Assembly: GCA_002714165.1 (NCBI GenBank)
Contig: PAWT01000007.1
Span: forward strand, 33,005 to 47,787
From: Acidobacteriota bacterium
GTDB taxonomy: Bacteria; Acidobacteriota; Vicinamibacteria; Vicinamibacterales; UBA823
Direction: 5' to 3'
Length of the DNA: 14,783 nucleotides
The position numbers and the translations under genes are program-made. Of the stretch, positions 6,540-14,338 are shown piece by piece. Within the stretch, counting starts at the first letter, position 1. Every line of letters begins with the position of its first letter. A model generated the notes under the pieces. It saw only the letters and a program-made list of their open reading frames with translations, made no database searches and was not told where the DNA came from.

Positions 6540-7985
6540 ATGTCCGAATCGAGCCTCGGTCGTGCACCGGATGGACCGGCCGATGTCACTTCGTCCGGCC
6601 ACAAGACAACTATTGGGATTGCTGGCGCAATCACCGCTGCGGTCCTCGTATTATTGCTGCCGAGTCCCGCCAATCTACCACCAGAAGCCCAGCGGCTTGG
6701 GGCCATCTTCTTAGCAGCTATCATTCTGTGGGCGACGGAGGCGCTTCCGATCGCCGTTACAGCACTGCTTGTCATCGTTCTGCAGCCGCTCCTTCGTGTC
6801 GCCGAACTCGATGTTGCGTTCAAGGCGTTCGTGAGTCCGGTTTTCTTTTTCGTGCTAGCGATGTTCTGCATCGCGGCAGCAGTAACCAACGCTGGCCTTG
6901 ACCGGCGGTTTGCGTACTGGTTACTCGCACGTGCAGGCACTGACAGTCGGCGGGTGGTTATCGCACTCATCGTTGGAACTGCGGCTACGTCGATGTTTAT
7001 CTCCGACGTTCCCGCATGCGCCATTTTCATGAGCATTGGTCTCGGTGTTATGTCGAGGTTGAATCTCGAACCTGGCAAGTCAGCGATTGGTAAGGCAATC
7101 ATGGTGGGCATACCGATCGGATCGCTCATCGGGGGCGTGACCACACCTGCTGGTAGCTCGGTAAATATCCTCGGCCTTCACTTCATCGAAGAATTCGGCA
7201 ACGTTACCGTTTCGTTCGTCGAGTGGATGGCGATCGGAATACCAATGTCCGTAGGCCTTGTGCCAGTTGCATGCTGGGCAATATTGCGGTGCTTTCCACC
7301 TGAGATTCCGACGATTGGTGACGCGGGCTTGATAGAGCGTGAGCGGGCAGAACTTGGACCGATGTCGGCACCTGAACGGAAAACGGTCACCTTGCTGGCA
7401 ACGATGATGGTGCTCTGGATTGCGGGTAGCTGGATCGAATTTCTCGACGTACTCACCGTTGGCTTAGGCGGCGCGATTGTAATGTTTTTCCCAGGCATAC
7501 AACTGCTGACCTGGAAACAGGCCGAGCGCGCGACCGGTTGGGACACCATGCTGATGATCGGTGGAGTGACGTCGCTCGGCACTGCCTCAGTCAATACCGG
7601 GTTGGCCACTTGGCTCGTAGGCCTAGCGCTCGGTGGGGTCACTAACTGGCACATCGTCTTTGTGCTCCTTGCCATTAGCGCGTTCACGGTGGTCATTCAC
7701 CTAGCGCTGCCGATTGGTCCAGTAGTCAATGCGGTCGTTATTCCACCAATCGCGCTACTCGCCATCGGCGCCGACGTAAACCCCGCGCTCTATGCACTAC
7801 CTGTTGCATTCACCGCCTCATGCGCGTTCCTGCTACCGCTCGATGCAGTAGCACTCTTGACTTATTCGAGAGGCTACTACCGGATGCACGAGATGCTGGC
7901 CCCAGGTGTACTGGTCAGCGCGGTGTGGGTCATCTGGATGACGGTGATCATGCTCGTCGTTGGGCCTTTCCTTGGATTCATTTAA
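6540..7985 (+). CDS. DASS/SLC13-family carboxylate transporter
   Basis: This 481-aa inner-membrane carrier has about 11-12 hydrophobic segments and the two-fold repeat of the divalent anion:Na+ symporter family. Recognisable blocks are LWATEALPIAVTALL (63-77), IGGVTTPAGSSVNILGL (197-213), WDTMLMIGGVTSLGTA (334-349) and the late ASCAFLLPLDAVALLTYSRG (426-445). The SNT motifs that bind Na+ and carboxylate in VcINDY-type members appear as ISDVPAC (154-160) in the first half and as PIGPVVNAVV (391-400) in the second, so both are changed. Import of a di- or tricarboxylate or oxo-acid that feeds the hydratase and aldolases is the simplest reading. It starts 42 bp after the LigJ-like gene. No clear ribosome binding site precedes ATG 6540, which may mean coupling or a weak site. 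Confidence 0.88.
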   Translation: MSESSLGRAPDGPADVTSSGHKTTIGIAGAITAAVLVLLLPSPANLPPEAQRLGAIFLAAIILWATEALPIAVTALLVIVLQPLLRVAELDVAFKAFVSPVFFFVLAMFCIAAAVTNAGLDRRFAYWLLARAGTDSRRVVIALIVGTAATSMFISDVPACAIFMSIGLGVMSRLNLEPGKSAIGKAIMVGIPIGSLIGGVTTPAGSSVNILGLHFIEEFGNVTVSFVEWMAIGIPMSVGLVPVACWAILRCFPPEIPTIGDAGLIERERAELGPMSAPERKTVTLLATMMVLWIAGSWIEFLDVLTVGLGGAIVMFFPGIQLLTWKQAERATGWDTMLMIGGVTSLGTASVNTGLATWLVGLALGGVTNWHIVFVLLAISAFTVVIHLALPIGPVVNAVVIPPIALLAIGADVNPALYALPVAFTASCAFLLPLDAVALLTYSRGYYRMHEMLAPGVLVSAVWVIWMTVIMLVVGPFLGFI

Positions 7986-8012
7986 ACAGTCAAGCCGGCC
8001 GAGGAGTTTCTT

Positions 8013-8975
8013 ATGAAAACACTGTTCGTCTTGGCGGCCGTGTGCGCCGCTCTTGCCTTTGGTTCGCCGTTGTTTGCACAATCGGATGCTCCCCCACTTC
8101 CAGGAATCAGTCTGAGTCTTGACGAAATTAAGGCACAGATGTTTCACGTCAGTGCCGGCCGACGCCTAAAACCCAAATCGTGGCCGGGAGGTAATCAAGT
8201 TGCTGTCGCCCTGAGCTTTGATGTCGACAATGCCTCAGCAACCCTCTCGCGGGGCAATCTCAATTCTGAGGTTATCTCGCGCGGCGAGTATGGTGCAGTG
8301 GACGGCCTGCCGCGCCTCTTGCGCATGCTGGAACGACAGAATATCCCTGCCTCTTTCTTCATTCCGGCTGTCAGTCACCTTTTACATCCGCAGATGGTCG
8401 AAAGCATCTTGGGCTACAAGGTCCACGAGATCGGGGTCCACGGCTGGATTCACGAACTACTACCGTTGCTGGACGACCAAGAGGAAGAGCAGCGCCTGCT
8501 TGACCAAGCGATCGATACACTCACAGTAGCAATTGGTAAGCGGCCGGTCGGGTATCGTGCACCCTCGTGGCAGTTTAGCAACTACACGATGGAGCAGATC
8601 AAGGATGCCGGCTTTCTCTACGACAGCTCGCTTATGGCGAGTGACGATGCGTATGAGATTCTGATTGACGGTGAGCCGAGCGGAGTTGTAGAGCTGCCAA
8701 TTGAGCGAATCCTTGACGACTTCCCGTATTTCGGGGGTAACACAAACGGTTCCTTACCCGCACCCGAACTAATGATTAAGGTGTTCCGGAGCGAGTTTGA
8801 CGTAGCCTGGAAGGAGGGAGGATTGTTTGTTCTCACGATGCATCCGCACATCATGGGCCACCGTTCCCGCGTGGCAGCCCTAGAGGGGTTAATCCGTCAT
8901 ATGAAAGTCAAGGGTGGTGTCTGGTTTGCCACGCACGAACAGGTTGCCCGATACGTGAAGGAGTCTGGTAATTAG
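8013..8975 (+). CDS. secreted polysaccharide-deacetylase-fold (NodB/PuuE-like) hydrolase
   Basis: This is a 320-aa NodB-homology protein with an N-terminal signal peptide (MKTLFVLAAVCAALAFGSPLFA, cleavage near residue 22), so it is exported. Motif 1 is ALSFDVDN (D70, D72). Motif 2 is EIGVHGWIHE (H143, H147). Motif 3 is PVGYRAPSW (R182, P184, W186). A late TMHPHIMG block supplies H277 and H279. The pattern fits the subgroup of PuuE-type allantoinase-like, cyclic-imidase and HP0310-type proteins rather than classic chitin or xylan deacetylases. That subgroup hydrolyses C-N bonds in imides or ureides or deacetylates amino sugars. A GAGGAG site lies 6 nt before ATG, and the gene starts 27 bp after the transporter stop, so it is probably the third gene of the same operon. 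A periplasmic amide hydrolase releasing a carboxylate for import is plausible but unproven. Confidence 0.85.
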   Translation: MKTLFVLAAVCAALAFGSPLFAQSDAPPLPGISLSLDEIKAQMFHVSAGRRLKPKSWPGGNQVAVALSFDVDNASATLSRGNLNSEVISRGEYGAVDGLPRLLRMLERQNIPASFFIPAVSHLLHPQMVESILGYKVHEIGVHGWIHELLPLLDDQEEEQRLLDQAIDTLTVAIGKRPVGYRAPSWQFSNYTMEQIKDAGFLYDSSLMASDDAYEILIDGEPSGVVELPIERILDDFPYFGGNTNGSLPAPELMIKVFRSEFDVAWKEGGLFVLTMHPHIMGHRSRVAALEGLIRHMKVKGGVWFATHEQVARYVKESGN

Positions 8976-9123
8976 TGAATGACCCCTGTGGACGTTAGTC
9001 AGAATTGCACCGAGCCCGATATACTCTAGGGCTTCCGGCGTTGACCGGTGAACGGATTACAAAGACGTTAACACTAGATTCTGAAGTATAGACGGGATCA
9101 TTCCAAGGAATTCTCTCGTGCCC

Positions 9124-9164
9124 ATTCGGTCGATTAGGATGTCGCTTTCGTGACTAATCCGAAT
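9124..9164 (+). repeat. hairpin-forming inverted repeat in leader of DUF5916 gene
   Basis: ATTCGGTCGATTAG (9124-9137) and CTAATCCGAAT (9154-9164) can pair over 11 bp with a 3-nt bulge and a 16-nt loop. It ends 29 bp before the ATG at 9194 and has no T-run, so it is not a simple terminator. The 218 bp from 8976 to 9193 otherwise hold only a TATACT at 9020-9025 that could be a -10 box without a matching -35. Confidence 0.4.
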
Positions 9165-9193
9165 GTAAACATGCTCTTTCAGTCCACCTTTGA

Positions 9194-11530
9194 ATGTTGG
9201 TTTCAGTAACGACGCGATTGATGCACGGTAATGGTTCTCCACTCGTTGTAGTGCTTCACTGCTGCTTGGTCTTCTCAAGTGTGGCGCATGCGGCTGCACA
9301 GGCTGTTCCTGTCTCTGCTGATTCCGGGCAGGACAATGTCAAGGTGAATATCGATGGCCCGCCGCCGCCGATCCCACCAGCTATGGTCGCACGTGATGAA
9401 CAGGGGCGTGTGACGCTTCGTGCGGTGAGACTCGACGAATCACTCAGTATCGACGGGCGGCTCGACGAGGACATCTACACCCGCGTGCCGAGTATTGGGG
9501 GCTTCGTCCAGCAAGAACCGAGCGAGGGTGAGCCGCCGACCCAAGACACCAACATCTGGGTGTTTTTTGACGATACAACGTTCTATTTTTCCGTGCGCAA
9601 TTGGGATTCCGAACCAGAACGAATCGTGGCAAAGGAAATGCGTCGAGGGAATTTGGGGATCGCCAGAGATGACACGATTACGCTGACACTCGACACTTTC
9701 TATGACCGGCGCAATGGGTATTACTTTGAGACCAACGTCCTCGGAGGCGTGTACGAGGCACTCGTAACTGACGAACGCTCTGAGAATGAGGACTGGGATA
9801 CGGCCTGGGAGACGCGGTCTGCCTTTTTCGATGGCGGTTGGAGCATTGAAATGGCGATCCCATTCAAATCGCTTCGTTACCCGGGAGACGGTCCGCAGGT
9901 CTGGGGCATCAACGTCAGGCGAAAGCTGATTCGCTACGAGGAAATCTCATTACTAAGTCCAATCCCGGCGTCGTACGGACGTGTTGGCATCTGGAAATTT
10001 TCGTCGTCCGCTACGCTCGTCGGGCTTGAGACACCGTCAGCCTCAACCAACCTCGAACTGAAGCCTTACGGCATCTCTACGGTCATGACCGACCATGCCG
10101 CAACGCCGTCGTTCGCCAATACTTTGGAAGGCGACGCTGGTATAGATGTCAAGTACGGCCTAACGAAAGGATTGACCGCCGACCTCACCTACAACACCGA
10201 CTTCGCTCAGGTAGAAGTAGATGAGATGCAGGTGAACCTGACACGGTTCGGATTATTCTTTCCAGAAAAGCGTTCGTTCTTTCTTGAAGGTCGAGACATT
10301 TTTTATTTTGGGGGAGCAGGACCGAGATTCTCCAGCCTGCCATCGGGCGACACACCACTCCTGTTCTTTAGCCGAAGAATCGGTCTGAACCAAGGACAGC
10401 CAATTCCCATTCTCGGCGGCGGGCGAGTGACGGGCCGGACCGGGCGCTATGCGGTTGGACTCTTAAACATCCAGACTGATGATGGTCCCACGAACACCGT
10501 TAAGACGACAAACTTCTCTGTCGTCCGACTGAAACGAGACATTTTCAACCGCAGCACAGTCGGTGTGATCGCTACCCACCGCTCAAAGGCACTTGATGGG
10601 CCCGGGTCGAACTCGGTCTATGGTCTCGATACCCGACTTGCGTTCTTTTCGAACTTCTTCATTGACGCCTACTACGCCCAGACACGGACCCAGGGGCGGA
10701 CTGGCGACGAAGCCAGCTACCGCACAAGAGTCGAAAACAACGGCGACCGATACGGATTCGTCGTTGAGCATCTCAAGGTAGGGAAAGACTTTAACCCCGA
10801 GATCGGATTCATGCGCCGAGAGAATTTCCGGCGTAACTTCGGGCAGGTTCGCTTCAGCCCGAGACACATCTCAAGCAATGTGGTGCGGAAATACACTCTT
10901 CAAGCGAGCCTTGAATACACTACTTCCGCCTCAACTGGCGCGCTCGAGACTCGTGAAGCGATCGCCAGATTCGATCTTCAGTTTGAAAACGGCGAACGGT
11001 TGCGTAACCATTACTCACGTCAGTATGAGTTCCTGACTGAGCCATTTACGATCGCTAGCGGGGTCGTAATTCCCGTAGGCGGCTATGACTTTGAGACGGT
11101 GGTGTCCCGGTACACAATCGGTCAACAACGACTAATCTCCGGTAGCGTAGGCTTTCAGGCCGGCACGTTCTATGGTGGTAAACGCTCGGAAGTCAGCTTC
11201 AGTGGACGCATGAAGTTGGGAACGAAGTTCGGAATCGAGCCGAGCTGGTCTGTGAATTTCATCGACCTGCCGCAAGGTCAATTCGAGACAAAGATCGGAC
11301 GACTACGTGCGGTTGTTACGATGACGCCCCGAATGTTCGTCGAAGCACTAGCGCAGTACAGCACGAATGGAGATTCCGTGGGCACGAACGTGCGCTACCG
11401 ATGGGAGTATCAGCCAGGAAGCGATTTCTTTGTTGTCTACACCGAAACCCGTGACACGCTAGTGGGTGGGTTTCCCGGGCTTGTCAACCGTGGCTTCGCG
11501 GTTAAGGTCACCCGGCAGATCCGGTTTTAG
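9194..11530 (+). CDS. CBM9-like / DUF5916 outer-membrane barrel protein
   Basis: The 778-aa protein has an export signal (hydrophobic 17-30, AHAAAQA near 31-37). A proline-rich linker follows, then a CBM9-like beta-sandwich at about 75-270. That domain opens with the hallmark IDGRLDEDIY (86-95) and includes IWVFFDDTTFYFSVR and a GGWSIEMAIPFKSLRYP block. From about 290 to the end it carries the DUF5916 region with alternating beta strands, including ADLTYNTDFAQVEVDEMQVN and FFPEKRSFFLEG, and ends in aromatic FAVKVTRQIRF, typical of an outer-membrane barrel. The biochemical role of this family is not established; surface glycan or peptide binding is often presumed. ATG 9221 (residue 10) is an alternative start; neither has a clear ribosome binding site. 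It is separated from the upstream operon by 218 bp and is probably its own unit. Confidence 0.85.
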   Translation: MLVSVTTRLMHGNGSPLVVVLHCCLVFSSVAHAAAQAVPVSADSGQDNVKVNIDGPPPPIPPAMVARDEQGRVTLRAVRLDESLSIDGRLDEDIYTRVPSIGGFVQQEPSEGEPPTQDTNIWVFFDDTTFYFSVRNWDSEPERIVAKEMRRGNLGIARDDTITLTLDTFYDRRNGYYFETNVLGGVYEALVTDERSENEDWDTAWETRSAFFDGGWSIEMAIPFKSLRYPGDGPQVWGINVRRKLIRYEEISLLSPIPASYGRVGIWKFSSSATLVGLETPSASTNLELKPYGISTVMTDHAATPSFANTLEGDAGIDVKYGLTKGLTADLTYNTDFAQVEVDEMQVNLTRFGLFFPEKRSFFLEGRDIFYFGGAGPRFSSLPSGDTPLLFFSRRIGLNQGQPIPILGGGRVTGRTGRYAVGLLNIQTDDGPTNTVKTTNFSVVRLKRDIFNRSTVGVIATHRSKALDGPGSNSVYGLDTRLAFFSNFFIDAYYAQTRTQGRTGDEASYRTRVENNGDRYGFVVEHLKVGKDFNPEIGFMRRENFRRNFGQVRFSPRHISSNVVRKYTLQASLEYTTSASTGALETREAIARFDLQFENGERLRNHYSRQYEFLTEPFTIASGVVIPVGGYDFETVVSRYTIGQQRLISGSVGFQAGTFYGGKRSEVSFSGRMKLGTKFGIEPSWSVNFIDLPQGQFETKIGRLRAVVTMTPRMFVEALAQYSTNGDSVGTNVRYRWEYQPGSDFFVVYTETRDTLVGGFPGLVNRGFAVKVTRQIRF

Positions 11531-11623
11531 CCTGTCCTAGCCGCGTGCGGCAAATCCAGTTACATAGGCGGTTAGGTAGAAGCGAGAGGGAATTTTTCGG
11601 CCTGGACAGTGACCCGGCTTGTC

Positions 11624-12160
11624 TTACCCCGCCCGGCCAGCCAGGGCTGCCGCGCGCGCGACCAGTTTTGTTCGACTCGAATTGATTGCTGCCTCGTTGC
11701 GCTCACGCCGTGCCACCATTTGCGCTTGCCGACGTCTTTGCTCCAGCGCGCGATACTTCGGCATGAGCGGCTTGCGTGGTTGCTGATGTAGATTGTCGAG
11801 CAGGTCGTCTGAAAGTCCATCCAGAACGACCCGTTTTTGCCTACGTTGTGCTATCCGTTTTCGCTGCATTTGAGTGTGATAGCAGCGGAAGCAGAGACTA
11901 CGATACAAGTCCGCTCCGTTCCCACTCTGGTTTTGGATCATCACCGGGAAGTCCTGGCAGATTACACAAACCGACCTGTCTCCATGGAGCGTAGCCGCGA
12001 CCCCGAGGGGCTCGTGGGGCTTAAGGTTCGAGCCGGCCGAGTACGCCAACTCCAGCTGGTGTGTTGCCGGCCTGACTGGCTGTCGCGTCCCCAAATCGAC
12101 CGTGCACTCACCGGCAACACTGTGAAAAACAGCTGCTCCAAGTTGGTTCTTAATCCTCAT
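11624..12160 (-). CDS. small Cys4 zinc-ribbon-like protein of unknown function
   Basis: I do not recognise a named family. From ATG 12160, which is preceded by GAGGGGG with about 6 nt spacing, the protein has 178 residues. The frame stays open to 12250 but the longer form lacks a ribosome site. Residues 65-93 hold CVICQ...CFRCY, a C-x2-C-x21-C-x2-C arrangement typical of a zinc ribbon or knuckle. After it comes a strongly basic, probably helical region (MQRKRIAQRRQKRVVLD) and a second one (YRALEQRRRQAQMVARRERNE), which suggests nucleic-acid or ribosome association. It is transcribed away from htpG and converges on the DUF5916 gene. The first 60 residues look less protein-like, so the start could lie further in. 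If it were not real, 11531-12288 would be an unexplained 758-bp gap. Confidence 0.6.
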   Translation of the reverse strand: MRIKNQLGAAVFHSVAGECTVDLGTRQPVRPATHQLELAYSAGSNLKPHEPLGVAATLHGDRSVCVICQDFPVMIQNQSGNGADLYRSLCFRCYHTQMQRKRIAQRRQKRVVLDGLSDDLLDNLHQQPRKPLMPKYRALEQRRRQAQMVARRERNEAAINSSRTKLVARAAALAGRAG

Positions 12161-12245
12161 AACTTTCCCCCTCTCAGTTAACGCAACTATAGCCAGAGGG
12201 TGTGACAGGGTAGGTCGCGCCTTTTCTTCGCCCACAACAAGTGAG

Positions 12246-12251
12246 TACAAT
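12246..12251 (+). promoter_or_regulatory. possible -10 box of htpG
   Basis: TACAAT matches TATAAT at five of six positions and sits 52 bp before the preferred htpG start. No good -35 is visible 16-18 bp upstream (TTTCTT region). No CIRCE element and no sigma-32-type CTTGAAA/CCCAT pair were seen in the 137 bp between the divergent genes. Confidence 0.35.
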
Positions 12252-12262
12252 TTAGGAATCTT

Positions 12263-12280
12263 CAGGCCAATGGAGGCCTG
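12263..12280 (+). repeat. perfect inverted repeat CAGGCC-N6-GGCCTG in htpG leader
   Basis: Two perfect 6-bp arms with a 6-nt loop (AATGGA) lie just downstream of the candidate -10 box and end 3 nt before the GGAGG ribosome binding site at 12284-12288. It would form a short GC-rich hairpin at the 5' end of the mRNA, or could be an operator. Confidence 0.5.
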
Positions 12281-12297
12281 TCCGGAGGATGGAACTC

Positions 12298-14214
12298 ATG
12301 ACTGGGTCGGTGGAAACATTCCAATTCCAAGCTGAAACCAAGCAGTTGCTCGATATTGTGATCCACTCGCTTTACTCCCAAAAGGAAATCTTTTTGAGGG
12401 AGTTGATATCGAACGCCTCGGACGCCCTGGACCGGGTCCGGCTCGAGGCCCTGACGAATCAAGATCTCCTGGCCGCTGACGAGACCCTCGAAATCCGCTT
12501 AGTAACCGATTCGAACGCCAGGACCCTCAGCATCGAAGACAACGGGATTGGGATGACCCGAGCCGAGGTCGCTGAGAACATCGGGACAATCGCGAAGTCC
12601 GGAACTCGTGAGCTTGTCGAACGGCTTCAATCGGCTCAATCGGGTGATGCAGCACAACTCATCGGTCAATTCGGTGTTGGCTTTTATTCAGTGTTTATGG
12701 TGGCTGACCGTATCACGCTAATCACACGCCGGGCCGGTGAGGAAACAGCGACGCGCTGGTCGTCAAGTGGAGATGGCAAATACGAACTCGCTAACGATAA
12801 CCGCTTCTCGCGCGGTACAACGGTCACCCTCCACCTGAAGCCGGTGGATGCCGAGCACGGCATCAGCGATTTTACGGACCCCTCAGTCCTACAGGGCCTA
12901 GTGAAGCGGTACTCCGACTTTGTTAGTTATCCCATTAAGGCAACGGTCCCTGAGCCCGGCGCGGATGCCAGCGCGGCACCCGAGGAGCGCACCATTAATT
13001 CAATGCAGCCGATCTGGACAAAGCCGGCAAGCGAGGTGAAGGACGAAGAGTTCGCGGAGTTCTATCGCCATGTCGCGCGCGATTGGGGTGAGCCGTTAGA
13101 TCGCCTGTCACTCCGGGCCGAGGGCCGCCTTGAATATCAGACGTTACTTTTTTTCCCGAAGCATGCGCCGTTCGATTTGTATTTCCGGGACCAGCAGTTC
13201 GGTCTCCAACTCTACGTGCGCAGAGTGCTGATCATGGACCGCTGCCAGAACTTACTGCCCCCCTACCTCCGCTTCGTCAAGGGCATAGTCGATTCAGCCG
13301 ATCTACCACTCAACGTATCACGTGAAATGATTCAGCAAGATCGACACATCAGCCAGATGCAAAATTGGCTTAGCCGAAAGGTTTTGGAACATCTACAACA
13401 GATGCTCGACTCTGATCGCGACAAATATAAGACTTTGTGGGGAGAGTTCGGTGCAGTCTTGAAAGAAGGCGTGGCTGGAGATGGAGATGTCAAGGATCGC
13501 TTGCTACCACTGCTACTGTTCCAGTCATCGAACGACCCGGTTGCTCTAACTACACTTGATGAATATGTCACCCGAATGAAACCGGAACAGACAGAAATCT
13601 ATTACTTGACCGGCGAATCACGAGCAGTCGTTGAACACTCGCCGCACCTCGAAGCGTTCCAGGCTAAGGCCTATGAGGTGCTTTATTTGGTGGACCCAGT
13701 AGACGAATTGGTCGCCGAACGTGTTCAAGACTTTGGCGGGAAACCAGTCAAATCGATCGGGAAGGGCACGGTGGAATTGGGCAGCGAGGACGATCGGAAG
13801 CAGGCTGAAGCAAACCTGAGTGAACAGCGGAAGCAGTTCGCTAGCCTTCTAGAATTTCTGCAGACAACACTGGACGATGCGGTTAAGGAAGTACGGCTGT
13901 CCACCCGGCTAATAGCTTCACCGGTTTGTCTTGTTGGCGCTGATGATGACATCAGCCCCACGCTCGAACGGATGCTTCGGCGAAGTCAGGGCACTGGCGC
14001 AGGCACACAACAGAAAAGAATTCTTGAGCTTAATCCGAAACATGCAATCACCTCTAAGCTACAGGAACGATTCGAGGCTGACCAGAGTGATCCGCTACTT
14101 GTGGACTACGCGCATTTGCTGCTCGGTTATGCGTTGCTAGCCGAAGGTTCTGACCTCCCTGATCCATCGCGGTTTAACAAGAGTATCGGGGACCTGATGG
14201 TGAGCGGCCTGTGA
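12298..14214 (+). CDS. htpG: molecular chaperone HtpG (bacterial Hsp90)
   Basis: This is an Hsp90-family ATP-dependent cytosolic chaperone, 638 aa from ATG 12298, close to the 624 aa of the E. coli protein. An in-frame ATG at 12289 gives 641 aa, but the GGAGG at 12284-12288 touches it and stands 9 nt from ATG 12298, so the latter is preferred. In numbering from 12289, the GHKL ATPase domain shows FLRELISNASDALD (catalytic Glu38, Asn42), DNGIGM (Asp84), GTIAKSGT and GQFGVGFYS. The middle domain has YVRRVLIMDRCQNLLPPYLR and DSADLPLNVSREMIQQD with the conserved catalytic-loop Arg. The C-terminal dimerisation domain has RILELNPKHAI and a helical end (LLLGYALLAEGSDLPDP). All expected motifs are intact. 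The C-terminus lacks MEEVD, as usual in bacteria. Confidence 0.97.
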   Translation: MTGSVETFQFQAETKQLLDIVIHSLYSQKEIFLRELISNASDALDRVRLEALTNQDLLAADETLEIRLVTDSNARTLSIEDNGIGMTRAEVAENIGTIAKSGTRELVERLQSAQSGDAAQLIGQFGVGFYSVFMVADRITLITRRAGEETATRWSSSGDGKYELANDNRFSRGTTVTLHLKPVDAEHGISDFTDPSVLQGLVKRYSDFVSYPIKATVPEPGADASAAPEERTINSMQPIWTKPASEVKDEEFAEFYRHVARDWGEPLDRLSLRAEGRLEYQTLLFFPKHAPFDLYFRDQQFGLQLYVRRVLIMDRCQNLLPPYLRFVKGIVDSADLPLNVSREMIQQDRHISQMQNWLSRKVLEHLQQMLDSDRDKYKTLWGEFGAVLKEGVAGDGDVKDRLLPLLLFQSSNDPVALTTLDEYVTRMKPEQTEIYYLTGESRAVVEHSPHLEAFQAKAYEVLYLVDPVDELVAERVQDFGGKPVKSIGKGTVELGSEDDRKQAEANLSEQRKQFASLLEFLQTTLDDAVKEVRLSTRLIASPVCLVGADDDISPTLERMLRRSQGTGAGTQQKRILELNPKHAITSKLQERFEADQSDPLLVDYAHLLLGYALLAEGSDLPDPSRFNKSIGDLMVSGL

Positions 14215-14338
14215 TCGCTGGCCCTAGTTGCTACGCTTTGGGTTCTACACCGGAACAGAGCCTAGGATTAGTTTTGCTGAAGTGGCACTACACAGGGGCG
14301 GGCACTGGTGACGTGACGGCTTTTTAAGGCTCTGAATC

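Noticed and set aside
6494..7144. 216-aa minus-strand ORF opposite the transporter gene
   Set aside because: Low-complexity Ser/Ala/Thr/Arg composition typical of an antisense shadow; the plus-strand frame is a clear DASS carrier.
9057..9299. 80-aa minus-strand ORF upstream of the DUF5916 gene
   Set aside because: It overlaps the signal-peptide coding region and the leader hairpin, has no ribosome site, and no recognisable features.
11540..11551. GCCGCGTGCGGC palindrome after the DUF5916 stop as a terminator
   Set aside because: Only a 4-bp stem with a tetraloop and no T-run on either strand; not supportable as an intrinsic terminator.
11837..12181. 114-aa plus-strand ORF opposite the zinc-ribbon gene
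   Set aside because: The minus frame has a Cys4 motif and a good ribosome site; the plus frame has no coherent features.
14215..14338. CCTAG...CTAGG pairing after htpG as a terminator
   Set aside because: Short arms far apart, no T-run after them; likely chance.
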